Source: Haladaptatus sp. R4 (GTDB lineage: Archaea > Halobacteriota > Halobacteria > Halobacteriales > Haladaptataceae). Taken from it: a stretch of DNA of 64,000 bases. The number at the start of each line of letters is the position of its first letter. Position 1 is the first letter of the stretch. Location of the stretch: the NCBI RefSeq assembly GCF_001625445.1, contig NZ_LWHG01000021.1, forward strand, positions 806,001 to 870,000, read 5' to 3'. The notes below the pieces were generated by a model. It was given only the letters and a program-made list of their open reading frames with translations. It was not told where the DNA came from and made no database searches. A program made the position numbers and the translations under genes. Shown piece after piece: positions 35,462-44,155 of the stretch.

Positions 35462-36226
35462 TTACGGTTGAACCTGGTCGAGCGGTCGAATCAGAACTTC
35501 GTTGATATCGACGCGCTCCGGTTGTGTGACGACGAACGTGATCGTCCGAGCGATGTCCTCGGGTGCGAGTGCTTCCATCGACCCGACGTGCTCCTTGACC
35601 CCCGCCTGGACCTCGTCGTCGGGGATGTGTTCGAGGAGTTCGGTGTCGACCGCGCCCGGTTCGATCGTGGCGACGTGGATTCCGGCCTCGGCGACGTCGA
35701 GACGGAGCGAGTCACCGAACATCTTGACGCCAGCCTTCGTCGCGTTGTAGTGGGAACTGTTCGGCTGAAGGAATCGACCGACGACGGAGGAGAGGTTGAC
35801 GATGTGCCCGCTCTCCTGTTCCAGCATCGTCGGAACGACGGCGTGCGTGAGTTTGATGAGCCCGCTGAGGTTCACGTCGATCGTCGTCTGAAGCGTTTCA
35901 CGGTCCGCCTGTGCGATGTGTGCGAGCGGCATGAGACCGGCGTTGTTCACGAGGATATCGATGCGACCGTACTCGTCGAGGGTGGCCTCGACTACGTTGT
36001 CGATGTCGTCGTCTTCCGTAATATCGGTTGCAACGACGAGCGCTTGGCCGCCATCGCTCTCGATTTGGTCTGCGAGTTCCGTGAGTTCGTCTTCCCGTCG
36101 GGCCGCGAGCACGACGCTCGCTCCTCGGGAAGCGAGTGATTTAGCGGTTGCACCTCCGATTCCGGACGATGCCCCGGTGACGATTGCGACCTGTCCGTCC
36201 AACTCCGAACCGAATTCTGTCGACAT
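35462..36226 (-). CDS. Short-chain dehydrogenase/reductase
   Basis: 254 residues from ATG 36226. The cofactor motif is VAIVTGASSGIGGATAKSLA, with AARRED suggesting NADP use. Catalytic residues: NNAG, Ser in VNLSSVVG and YNATK (Y-x3-K). It resembles YdfG-type serine/oxoacid dehydrogenases, but the substrate cannot be told. Carries the same promoter element as the cupin gene and lies just downstream of a Bat-type regulator. Confidence 0.93.
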   Translation of the reverse strand: MSTEFGSELDGQVAIVTGASSGIGGATAKSLASRGASVVLAARREDELTELADQIESDGGQALVVATDITEDDDIDNVVEATLDEYGRIDILVNNAGLMPLAHIAQADRETLQTTIDVNLSGLIKLTHAVVPTMLEQESGHIVNLSSVVGRFLQPNSSHYNATKAGVKMFGDSLRLDVAEAGIHVATIEPGAVDTELLEHIPDDEVQAGVKEHVGSMEALAPEDIARTITFVVTQPERVDINEVLIRPLDQVQP

Positions 36227-36262
36227 CAAATGAAGAAAGGCACGTCGTGGATTTCGGAGTTA

Positions 36263-36290
36263 TGCTATTCAGAAAGGGCATTTAAATACC
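36263..36290 (-). promoter_or_regulatory. Promoter element shared with cupin gene (SDR copy)
   Basis: Toward the SDR gene: TATTTAAATG then CTTTCTGAATAGCA, 37 bp upstream of the ATG. See the cupin copy at 35006-35033. Confidence 0.5.
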
Positions 36291-36357
36291 TCCGCTGTTG
36301 AGCCCGATTCTGCGAATAGTAACGATACCAACGACGAGAGGGTGTGTGAGTGTGATT

Positions 36358-37035
36358 CTATTTGGAGAGGGCGTCTATCTGCGGCTGTGAACCGAGCGCC
36401 GAGGTGAGGAGTTGACGCTCGGCGCGACGGAGCAGGCTCGACATCGAGGGTTGTGAGATTCCCATCTCCTCGGCGAGTTCCTCGGTGCTGACCTGGCGCG
36501 GGGCTTCGTAATACCCCCGACCAATCGCCAACTGGAGTGCCTCTTCTTGCCGCTCGGTCAGCCCGTACTCGGACGACTCGTCATCCTCGGGGGGATTCTG
36601 GGAGATTGAGATCAGTTCGACCTCGATTCCATACTCTTCACAACGGGTTCGCATCCCGTTGAACGCATTGTAGTTCTGAAAGAGCTTCTCTTCGTACCAC
36701 CCGTCGGGCATGACGACCGTCGGTTCGACTTGGCTCGCAGTGAACCGTTCGGGAGCGAACGCATCCGAGACGACGTCCTCCAGTTCGATGGTGAGTTGAT
36801 AGACGTCCTTGCCGCTCGCACGTCCGAGTGGAGTCGTCTCTACGACCTCGTCGAAAGCCAAAAGCTCGTCTTCGGAGACGTCGTCGTTCGGATCGAGATA
36901 GACGACGAATACGCGAGCGGTTCGTTCCCGACAAAGCCCGTGAACGCACTCGACTTGGTTCGAGGGAATCGATTCGGCGAGATCAACGAGCGGAAGCGAG
37001 GGCGAACGGATAACGAATTCCGTGGTGATTGTCAT
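36358..37035 (-). CDS. Bat-type HTH_10 regulator
   Basis: 225 residues from MTITTEFVIRSPSLPLVDLA. The N-terminal two-thirds is the Bat-associated domain (LTIELEDVVSDAFAPERF, VVMPDGWYEEKLF). The C-terminal HTH_10 domain reads LTERQEEALQLAIGRGYYEA then EELAEEMGISQPSMSSLLRR. It is a good candidate to control the adjacent SDR and the cupin gene. Confidence 0.92.
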   Translation of the reverse strand: MTITTEFVIRSPSLPLVDLAESIPSNQVECVHGLCRERTARVFVVYLDPNDDVSEDELLAFDEVVETTPLGRASGKDVYQLTIELEDVVSDAFAPERFTASQVEPTVVMPDGWYEEKLFQNYNAFNGMRTRCEEYGIEVELISISQNPPEDDESSEYGLTERQEEALQLAIGRGYYEAPRQVSTEELAEEMGISQPSMSSLLRRAERQLLTSALGSQPQIDALSK

Positions 37036-37150
37036 GAGGGATGGGTATGCTCTCTCCGAGGTTAACCCTCTGGATTTTTTGTTCGACGACGACCGACAAC
37101 GTGAGAACGGACGATTTCTCGGTCCATTCCCGATAAGACCAGAGTTTGGC

Positions 37151-38332
37151 TCAATAGGTCTGCGGTGGCCGTTCGAGAATATCGAAGATCTCCTTCGCAC
37201 GATACTCCTTGTTCCGCGCTTTTCCAGTTACTTCTTCGAGAACACCCTCCTCCTCCAAGGCAGCAATCGAACGGGACGCCGTCGATGGCTCGACGTCGAA
37301 CAGTTTCGTGACGGTCTTAGTCGTGAGGTACGGCTGCTCGAAGAGCGTGCAGGCGAGTTGGTTCTTCGTGTACGCGAGGCCGCCGTACTCGTCCTCGTAT
37401 CGCCGCCGCAGCTCGTCCAGTGCGAGCGTACGGGTGACGGATTCTTCGGCTTGCTTGGCGATTCCTTCGATGAAGAACGAGAGCCACGCCTCCCAGTCGC
37501 CGTCCGTCCGCACGGCGGTCATCCGGTCGACGTAGGCAGGCTTGTTTCGGTTGAAGTACTCGCTCAGGTAGAGATTCGGCCGCTGGAGGTAGTCGTGATC
37601 GTACAGTTGGAGCGTGATGAGGAGACGTCCGAGTCGACCGTTTCCGTCACCGTAGGGATGGATCGTTTCGAACTGATAGTGGAAGAGCGCGATGTCGATG
37701 AGCGGGTGGTAGACACCGCCCGTCCGATAGTACGTCATCAGGGCGTCCATGAGACCCTCGACGACGGCGGGAACTGCCGGGAGGAAATCCCCGAGGTGAT
37801 TCGGGTGGGTCTTGTACGCTCCGATGGTATTGGTGTCGACGCGGTCGTCAGGCACACCGGTGAGGAGCGTTTCGTGAAGTGCGTGCAGCAGGTCAACGCT
37901 AAGCATCTCTCCGTCGTCGATGGCCTGGATGCCGTCTTTAACGGCTTGTTCGTAGTTCAGCACCTCACGCGTATCCTTCGTATCGGCAGTCGGTGTTCCT
38001 GAGCTGAGCGCAGTGGCGTCGGTCGTGTCGTCCAGCGCGCGTGTTTCGAGACTGTAGAGGGCGTTGTAGTCGATGTCCGCTCCCTCGATTTCGGCGGACT
38101 CCATCGCCTCCTTTCGAAGGAGGGAGGTATAGAGGACGGGTGGGAAATCAAGTTCACGGCTGATGCCACTGAGTTGGCCGAGCCAGAACGTCGCGTCCGC
38201 GAGCGTCTCGTAGAACTCCTCGTCGAGTTCCAGCTCCCGTGACGGTGGAAGTGGGTCGGGCTTGTAATAGGATTCTCGTCCGTACGAAACGAGCGTCCCC
38301 GGAGCGTTATCTACTAACTGACTCCCTTCCAT
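37151..38332 (-). CDS. Fic-family protein with self-inhibitory helix
   Basis: 393 residues. The Fic core is ETIHPYGDGNGRLGRLL (HPFx[D/E]GNGRxxR, with catalytic His). Near residue 78, MESAEIEGADID fits the [S/T]xxxE[G/N] inhibitory motif placed before the core, as in class II Fic proteins. The C-terminal 90 residues form a winged helix. Fic enzymes transfer AMP to proteins; this one may regulate its own or another target. It lies with two toxin-antitoxin pairs. Confidence 0.92.
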   Translation of the reverse strand: MEGSQLVDNAPGTLVSYGRESYYKPDPLPPSRELELDEEFYETLADATFWLGQLSGISRELDFPPVLYTSLLRKEAMESAEIEGADIDYNALYSLETRALDDTTDATALSSGTPTADTKDTREVLNYEQAVKDGIQAIDDGEMLSVDLLHALHETLLTGVPDDRVDTNTIGAYKTHPNHLGDFLPAVPAVVEGLMDALMTYYRTGGVYHPLIDIALFHYQFETIHPYGDGNGRLGRLLITLQLYDHDYLQRPNLYLSEYFNRNKPAYVDRMTAVRTDGDWEAWLSFFIEGIAKQAEESVTRTLALDELRRRYEDEYGGLAYTKNQLACTLFEQPYLTTKTVTKLFDVEPSTASRSIAALEEEGVLEEVTGKARNKEYRAKEIFDILERPPQTY

Positions 38333-38488
38333 GCACGTATCATCTCTTATATCCCACTATGCATGAATCTATCTTTCCCAAATGCAATTAGTGGGTGTTC
38401 AAGGAGGTAATCTTGCAATAGGTTCTGCTATTCGAAGACAGCCATTACCGACGATGCAATTTCGAGAGCGAGCCAAACGACGGCGTTT

Positions 38489-38926
38489 TCAGACGCCGTG
38501 ATTCCGGAACCGAAACACATCGACATCGAGCGGAAGCTCCTCAAAATCGTCGTCTGCACCAGCGACGAGCGTCGCATCCCGTTCGTGGGCCAGCGCAACT
38601 GCGTTGGCGTCGGCAAGCGAGATGTGGCCGTCGGCTTTCACCTCGCCGGTGAGTCGCCAGTCAGTGCGCTCGATTGCTAACCCACGACGTTCGAGGGCGC
38701 GAATATCACGATCCGCCGTGCGGAGCGAGGTGGTGGTCGGTGTATCGTCGTCGGTGCCCTCGAAGCGCGCAACGAGGTAGAACACCTCGCTGGCGTTCGC
38801 CTCGGTGAGGTAGCCTTCGGCGTCGGTTTCGACATCGCTGAGCAAGTTGGCGACGACAGCGTGTCCGGGTTCGTCGTAGAGAAACGCGATAATCGCCTCG
38901 GTGTCGAAGACGTACGCGTCGCTCAT
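38489..38926 (-). CDS. vapC: PIN-domain toxin VapC
   Basis: 145 residues. PIN acidic residues: Asp in YVFDTEAIIAF, Glu in EANASEVFYLV, Asp in ISLADANAVALA and the terminal Asp pair in VAGADDDFEEL. VapC toxins cut tRNA or rRNA. Its start overlaps the vapB stop by 4 bp, the normal order for this pair. Confidence 0.93.
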   Translation of the reverse strand: MSDAYVFDTEAIIAFLYDEPGHAVVANLLSDVETDAEGYLTEANASEVFYLVARFEGTDDDTPTTTSLRTADRDIRALERRGLAIERTDWRLTGEVKADGHISLADANAVALAHERDATLVAGADDDFEELPLDVDVFRFRNHGV

Positions 38927-39231
38927 GCGTCGTTATCCGCGTCTTCGGATGGTCGAAGGCGCTCGACACGGTCTTCCTCCCGGCGTCGTTCTTCGTCCTT
39001 TTGCTCACGGACCTTCTCCAGTACTTCGCCGGGTTCGTGTTCACCAGCGTGGATACCGTGGAGTTCGTCGAACGATGGAATGGGTTCGATGATGATACGT
39101 TCGCCCTCTTCGTAGACGAACACTTCCCCGGGTGTTTCGATACCGAATTTCTCGCGGAGCGCTTTCGGAATCGTCGCTTGACCCTTCTGCGACACGCGTA
39201 CAACTTCTGGGTCCCGAGTACTACTTGCCAT
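38923..39231 (-). CDS. vapB: AbrB-type antitoxin VapB
   Basis: 102 residues. N-terminal swapped-hairpin AbrB domain: VVRVSQKGQATIPKALREKF and GEVFVYEEGERIIIEP. The Glu/Arg-rich C-terminal tail would bind and block VapC. It usually also represses its own operon. Confidence 0.92.
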   Translation of the reverse strand: MASSTRDPEVVRVSQKGQATIPKALREKFGIETPGEVFVYEEGERIIIEPIPSFDELHGIHAGEHEPGEVLEKVREQKDEERRREEDRVERLRPSEDADNDA

Positions 39232-39410
39232 ACTCAGTTGTACCTATGCGGTCGAATCCTACTAACAGTGCCGGTCGGTCGAAGAACACAGCAACATCTG
39301 TGGCAATTGCCAGCAACTTGTGATAACAGCTTCTGGCCTGCCACTGTCACGAATGCCGTCATTCTGCTGTTGCTTGGTTTTTATATGCTGTGAGTTCGTA
39401 CTGTTCTCCG

Positions 39411-39893
39411 ATGAGAACCGTCGAAACGGCTGCCATCAATGACTCCCTCCCGATTGACCGGATTCAATCGGTTCTCCGAGAGCATTCGGTGCGCTTCGCC
39501 GCCCTCTTCGGTTCGCACGCGACAGGAACGCCGCATTCAGAGAGCGATATCGACATCGCAGTCGAACTGGAGACGACCCAGCGGGACGATCCCGCATACA
39601 ACGAGGCATTTTTCGGTTTGAGTGCCGACCTGAGTGACACGCTCGAAACTGACGACGTGGATTTGGTGGACGTTCACGTGCTCTCACCGGCGGTCGCGGA
39701 AGCCGTCTTCGAACACGGGGTGTTGCTCGTCGGCGACCAAACACACGCCGCCGAGCTTCGCAACCAGGTGGCAGATTCGAAGTCCGAAGAGCTGTCACCG
39801 CGTGATCGGTTCAATACCGCGCTTGCCAAAATCGACGAGCATCTCGGTGGTACTGCTGTTACTGCGACCGATGGGCCGAGGGACGACGGATGA
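39411..39893 (+). CDS. mntA: MNT-type nucleotidyltransferase antitoxin MntA
   Basis: 160 residues from ATG 39411. FAALFGSHATGTPHSESDID gives the GSx10DxD catalytic motif of minimal nucleotidyltransferases. With hepT downstream (4-bp overlap) it forms a HEPN-MNT (type VII) module in which MntA AMPylates and silences the toxin. The C-terminus has a polar tail longer than usual. Confidence 0.92.
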   Translation: MRTVETAAINDSLPIDRIQSVLREHSVRFAALFGSHATGTPHSESDIDIAVELETTQRDDPAYNEAFFGLSADLSDTLETDDVDLVDVHVLSPAVAEAVFEHGVLLVGDQTHAAELRNQVADSKSEELSPRDRFNTALAKIDEHLGGTAVTATDGPRDDG

Positions 39894-40348
39894 CTTCCGA
39901 TGAATTTCCGGCGGATAGTCTCAGTCGAATTTTGACTGCTGTCGAGACTATCGAGGAAAGCCTCGGCGTACTCGCTCGTAAACAGCGAATGAGCCGAGAG
40001 GCGTACAAGGTGGACTCGGATACCCGCGATATCGTCGAGCGGCGGTTCGTGAAGATGACCGAAGCGTCGATCGATATCGGTGAAGAAATCGTCAAATACG
40101 AACGGAGACACCCCCCGGCAAGCAATCCCGAATCAATGCGATCGCTCGGTGAGATTAGCGTACTTTCGTCTTCGACAGCCGAACAGATGGCACAAGGTGC
40201 CCGATTCCGGAACGTTCTTTCCCATACGTATGGTCGAATTATCGACCACGACACTGTTTACAATGCGTTGCAGGATCTCGAACGCTATCGATCGTTCGTC
40301 ATTGAAGTGCGAGACTACCTCGATTCCATTGGGGCGCTCAATAACTAA
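39890..40348 (+). CDS. hepT: HEPN toxin HepT
   Basis: 152 residues, mainly helical. RFRNVLSHTYGRI holds the R-x4-H-x-Y motif: Arg and His form the RNase site and the Tyr is the one that MntA-type enzymes AMPylate. Other family parts: SRILTAVETIEESL at the start and VKMTEASIDIGEEIV. An RNA-cutting toxin. Confidence 0.92.
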   Translation: MTSDEFPADSLSRILTAVETIEESLGVLARKQRMSREAYKVDSDTRDIVERRFVKMTEASIDIGEEIVKYERRHPPASNPESMRSLGEISVLSSSTAEQMAQGARFRNVLSHTYGRIIDHDTVYNALQDLERYRSFVIEVRDYLDSIGALNN

Positions 40349-40385
40349 AACGGCAACAGAGTAGCCTATCGATGAATTCTGATTC

Positions 40386-40502
40386 TTAGTAGTGTTCTCC
40401 CAGTTCCTCTTCGATAACAATGAGGCCCCTCCTCAATGACTCGAAATCTACAATATCTGGTTCGCTTATTCGTCGCACCGTTTCGTCTTCATTTGTTCGT
40501 CC
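40386..40502 (-). pseudogene. C-terminal fragment of an unknown protein
   Basis: A 38-residue frame without an ATG, beginning near RTNEDETVRRISEPDIVDFE and ending EEELGEHY. Its composition is that of a normal haloarchaeal protein. A stop lies just upstream in frame (40503-40505). Most likely a gene tail left by a deletion. Confidence 0.4.
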
Positions 40503-40703
40503 CTAGTAAGTCGCGCAATCGGCGATTGATTACCTTCTACCACACCGTCGGCCCGCAGTGAAGGCAAGACAGAAGCGACCCGAGGAGATCGAGTGGTTGA
40601 ACTCCGAAGTGGCTGAAACTAGTCTCCGAGTCCAAAAGTAGAAAATAACGGATAGAAGCCCTGTAGGGTACAAATCCGTTGGCTCAAAAGCGTGCAGAAT
40701 GTG

Positions 40704-40726
40704 GATGGGTTCGGGCGGATTCGAAC
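40704..40726 (-). repeat. Copy of tRNA-Val 3' end
   Basis: 23 bp identical to 40824-40846 at the 3' end of tRNA-Val, 120 bp away in the same direction. It covers the acceptor 3' strand, the T-stem and part of the T-loop, like an attachment-site duplicate. Confidence 0.8.
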
Positions 40727-40825
40727 TACGCCCAGACATGCTCACTACGTTGCGCGTGCCCGGTCTACTTCCAATCGCCCTCACGAACGAATTTACTCGT
40801 CACGTCCGTTCCTCGCAAAATTCGA

Positions 40826-40899
40826 TGGGTTCGGGCGGATTCGAACCACCGACCTCGGCCTTGTAAGGGCCGCGTCATAACCAACTAGACCACGAACCC
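40826..40899 (-). tRNA. tRNA-Val (TAC)
   Basis: Complement strand, 74 nt. Acceptor GGGTTCG pairs with CGAACCC, discriminator A. Anticodon arm CGGCC-CTTACAA-GGCCG with anticodon TAC reads GTA/GTG. T-arm GGTGG-TTCGAAT-CCGCC. All stems pair. No encoded CCA. Its 3' end is duplicated 120 bp away. Confidence 0.96.
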
Positions 40900-40984
40900 G
40901 TATCCCGAAAAAATCGCTCCGGGGGAATAACTGTTACTTTCTCGGTTTCGTAACGACTACCACCGTCGCTAGCAATCCGCAACT

Positions 40985-41254
40985 ATGGACGACTCGCTCT
41001 CGGCCCTCGACGAGCAGGACGGTTGGAAAGTGGACGGGTTCGCCGCACGAGTACACTACCGCGGCGCGGACGAGTTCTACAGCATCGAATACTATCAGCC
41101 CAGCGAATGCGTCATCTACTGGAAGGTGAAAGGGGACGGCGACGTGGCGGTGCCCGTCGGGCGCGGAACGGTCCCCGGGCCGCTCCGCGAACGAGTCCGA
41201 ATGGATCTGGACGAGGCGGGCATCGACCCCGATATCGAAAGCCGAAAGCTCTGA
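40985..41254 (+). CDS. Small haloarchaeal conserved protein
   Basis: 89 residues, acidic, with WKVDGFAARVHYRGADEFYS, IYWKVKGDGDVAVPVGR and an arginine-rich helix. Probably one small alpha/beta domain. I do not recognise a named family with certainty. Located between tRNA-Val and the ABC exporter. Confidence 0.75.
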   Translation: MDDSLSALDEQDGWKVDGFAARVHYRGADEFYSIEYYQPSECVIYWKVKGDGDVAVPVGRGTVPGPLRERVRMDLDEAGIDPDIESRKL

Positions 41255-41424
41255 GAGTTTCTGTTCTCCCGAGGCGAACGATAGCAAACGATCAGTCGCG
41301 GATGAACCGTCCCGAACCCTTATTCGGTAACCGGCCGCAATCTACCACGGCCCGTTGACCGGTCCAAACGGTGTTTCGGTTCGTAGGAAACTCTTATCAA
41401 TCCAGTGTCCCTTCAGATAGAATA

Positions 41425-43377
41425 ATGAGCACACACACGGACGAAGACGACCCGTTCGAAGAACAGCGGGAGAACGCCGACAATCCGATGCGGCGTCTGT
41501 TCTTCGAATACGGGGGCGAAAACCGGTTCGCCTTCGTCGTCGGAGTCCTCTCCAGTCTCTTCGCTCGGATTCTCAACCTCCTGCCCCCGATAATACTGGG
41601 CGTCGCCCTCGATTCACTTATCGAGAAGGATAAACCGATTCCCTACTCGAAGGCCTTGGCTGGACAGGTTCCCTTTCTCTCCATTGATACGGCACGGCAA
41701 ATAATTCCCGCGACGACACAGGGCCAATTCTGGTTCTCAGTTGTCATCATAGCCATCGCGTTCGGAGTGGGGGCGATGTTCCACTGGGGACGAAACTGGG
41801 GTTGGAACTCGTTCGCCCAGAACATCCAGCATTCGGTTCGAACCGACACGTACGACAAGATGCAGCGGTTGGACATGGAGTTCTTCTCGGATAAGCAGAC
41901 GGGAGAGATGATGTCCATCCTCTCGAACGACGTGAATCGTCTGGAGCGCTTCCTGAACGACGGGATGAACTCCGCGTTCCGCCTGGGCGTGATGGTCGTC
42001 GCCATCGCGGCTATCCTCTTCACCATCAACTGGCAACTCGCGTTCGTCGCACTCGTTCCCGTACCGCTCATCGCGCTGTTCACCTACAAGTTCATCCAGA
42101 TCATCCAGCCGAAGTACGCCGACGTGCGCTCCTCGGTCGGACAGGTCAACTCCCGACTGGAGAACAACCTCGGCGGGATTCAGGTCATCAAGACGAGCAA
42201 CACGGAGACCTTCGAATCCGACCGCGTCGAAGACGTGTCGAGCGACTACTTCGGCGCGAACTGGGACGCCATCATCACCCGGATCAAGTTCTTCCCGGCG
42301 CTCCAAATCCTCTCGGGACTCGGCTTCGCCTTGACGTTCATCGTCGGCGGTCTGTGGGTGTTCAACGGCGAAGCGCCGTGGTTCTTCTCGGGAGACCTAG
42401 ACCCCGGTCAGTTCGTCACCTTCATGCTGCTCACCCAGCGGTTCATCTGGCCGATGGCGCAGTTCGGGTCCATCATCAACATGTACCAACGCGCCTACGC
42501 GTCCAGTGCTCGCATTTTCGGGTTGATGGACGAACCGAGTCGGATTCAGGAGGACCCCGACGCGGAGGACCTCGCCGTCGGAGAGGGAGAAGTCGTCTAC
42601 GACGACGTGACGTTCGGCTACGACGACGAGACCATCGTGGAGGATATCTCGTTCGAAGTCGAGGGTGGGGACACGCTCGCCCTCGTCGGCCCCACGGGAG
42701 CCGGAAAATCGACCGTCCTCAAACTCCTCTTGCGGATGTACGACGTGGACGAGGGAGCCATTCGCATCGACGGAACCGACATCCGCGACGTGAGCCTTCC
42801 GAGCATCCGTCGGAACATCGGCTACGTCAGCCAGAACACGTTCCTGTTCTACGGAACGGTCAAGGAGAACATCGAATACGGGACGTTCGACGCGAGCGAC
42901 GAGGATATCGTAGAAGCCGCGAAAGCCGCCGAAGCACACGAGTTCATCAGCGGCCTCCCCGACGGCTACGACACCAAAGTCGGCGAGCGCGGCGTGAAAC
43001 TCTCCGGCGGGCAACGTCAGCGTATCTCCATCGCCCGTGCCATCCTGAAGGACCCTGAAATCCTCATTCTGGACGAGGCGACCAGCGACGTGGACACCGA
43101 GACGGAGATGCTCATCCAGCGCAGCCTCGACAAACTCACCGAGGACCGCACCACCTTCGCCATCGCCCACCGTCTCTCGACGATCAAGGACGCGGACAAG
43201 ATCGTCGTCCTCGAAGGCGGCAAAATCGTCGAGCGGGGACGACACGACGACCTCATCGGCAACGACGGTCTCTACGCCCACCTCTGGGGCGTGCAGGCCG
43301 GGGAGATCGACGAACTCCCACAGGAGTTCATCGACCGCGCCGCCCGCAGAACCGCACGTACCGACGCCGACGACTGA
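41425..43377 (+). CDS. ABC multidrug/lipid exporter, fused MsbA-like half-transporter
   Basis: 650 residues from ATG 41425. The N-terminal 330 residues hold six spans, opening with ENRFAFVVGVLSSLFARILN. The ATPase half has VGPTGAGKSTVLKLLLRMY (Walker A), VKLSGGQRQRISIARAIL (signature) and EILILDEATSDVDTETE (Walker B), then the H-loop AIAHRLSTIKDAD. Works as a dimer. No substrate can be inferred. Confidence 0.95.
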   Translation: MSTHTDEDDPFEEQRENADNPMRRLFFEYGGENRFAFVVGVLSSLFARILNLLPPIILGVALDSLIEKDKPIPYSKALAGQVPFLSIDTARQIIPATTQGQFWFSVVIIAIAFGVGAMFHWGRNWGWNSFAQNIQHSVRTDTYDKMQRLDMEFFSDKQTGEMMSILSNDVNRLERFLNDGMNSAFRLGVMVVAIAAILFTINWQLAFVALVPVPLIALFTYKFIQIIQPKYADVRSSVGQVNSRLENNLGGIQVIKTSNTETFESDRVEDVSSDYFGANWDAIITRIKFFPALQILSGLGFALTFIVGGLWVFNGEAPWFFSGDLDPGQFVTFMLLTQRFIWPMAQFGSIINMYQRAYASSARIFGLMDEPSRIQEDPDAEDLAVGEGEVVYDDVTFGYDDETIVEDISFEVEGGDTLALVGPTGAGKSTVLKLLLRMYDVDEGAIRIDGTDIRDVSLPSIRRNIGYVSQNTFLFYGTVKENIEYGTFDASDEDIVEAAKAAEAHEFISGLPDGYDTKVGERGVKLSGGQRQRISIARAILKDPEILILDEATSDVDTETEMLIQRSLDKLTEDRTTFAIAHRLSTIKDADKIVVLEGGKIVERGRHDDLIGNDGLYAHLWGVQAGEIDELPQEFIDRAARRTARTDADD

Positions 43378-43397
43378 GAGCGCCACATCCGCCCTGC

Positions 43398-43445
43398 TGC
43401 TGTCCGTTCCTACTGCCGTCCGTTCCTACTGCCGTCCGTGCCGAT
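43398..43445. repeat. 16-bp tandem repeat, nearly three copies
   Basis: Units close to tgccgtccgttcctac at 43398-43413, 43414-43429 and 43430-43445. It spans the last codons and stop of the Arg/Glu-rich gene. Confidence 0.8.
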
Positions 43446-44055
43446 ACCGCTTTCCGCCTTTCTCGACCGCGAGGTCCCGCTGCCGGGAGAGCGCCACGTC
43501 CGCCCGTCGTTCGTATCGCCGGATCTCCTCGTCCCGTCGTCGACGTCGTGCTTTCGCTAGCTCGCGCTGTCGTCTCCAATTCGGGTCACGGGGACCGCCG
43601 TACTTCGGCACGTCCCCCGTGTTCGATTCCCGCCCCGTGTCGTCCCGACTGGATTCGGGCACTGCACCGGCGTCGTCTTCGTCCCGTTCCCGTCGCTCCC
43701 GCGCTTCGTGCATTTCCCGCCGTTCGCGTAGTTCCCGTTCCCGCCGTTCTCGTGCGCCCATCTCCGTTTCCTCGGGTTCGCCTTCCGGAACCCTGTTTTC
43801 GTATCGCCCTCGGTACGACGGTCGTTCCGCCGGTCGTTCGTACTCCCTGTCGGCGCGTCGGTCGGCGTCGGATCGGGAGGGTCCGTCGGGTGGATGCGGT
43901 GGCGTCGGTTGCTCCGGATGCGGTTCGTGCTCGTTCGTGTCCGCCTCTGCGTTCGGCGCGTCGTGTTCCTCACCTCGTTCGGATTCGCTCCCGGATTCGG
44001 ATTCGTCCCCCGGAATTCGTTCCTCGGGGTCGTCCGTGTTCTCGTGAGACACCAT
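43426..44055 (-). CDS. Low-complexity charged protein, unknown
   Basis: 209 residues: an acidic Glu/Asp/Ser/Pro-rich N-terminal half, then a long charged helix rich in R-E-R-R-E repeats and a basic end (RRADVALSRQRDLAVEKGGK). Probably disordered plus coiled. G/C-ending codons support it as real, and no better gene lies opposite. Function unknown. Confidence 0.65.
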   Translation of the reverse strand: MVSHENTDDPEERIPGDESESGSESERGEEHDAPNAEADTNEHEPHPEQPTPPHPPDGPSRSDADRRADREYERPAERPSYRGRYENRVPEGEPEETEMGARERRERELRERREMHEARERRERDEDDAGAVPESSRDDTGRESNTGDVPKYGGPRDPNWRRQRELAKARRRRRDEEIRRYERRADVALSRQRDLAVEKGGKRYRHGRQ

Positions 44056-44155
44056 CCGGAGAATCTACTCGAAAATCGTGAATAAACCGGCGTGACCGTT
44101 CAGATGGTTCGGGTGGTTCGGGTGGTCGTTTCGAATCGGGTAACGCGGGGTTTCC

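Larger units (their letters stand above)
40349..40825. other. Gap with decayed sequence before tRNA-Val
   Basis: No intact gene. It contains a 38-codon protein-like fragment (40386-40502) and a 23-bp copy of the tRNA-Val 3' end (40704-40726); the rest shows nothing recognisable. Confidence 0.6.

Noticed and set aside
42397-43386. 329-codon minus-strand frame opposite the ABC exporter
   Set aside because: Lies over the Walker A, signature and Walker B codons of the exporter; no recognisable motif of its own.
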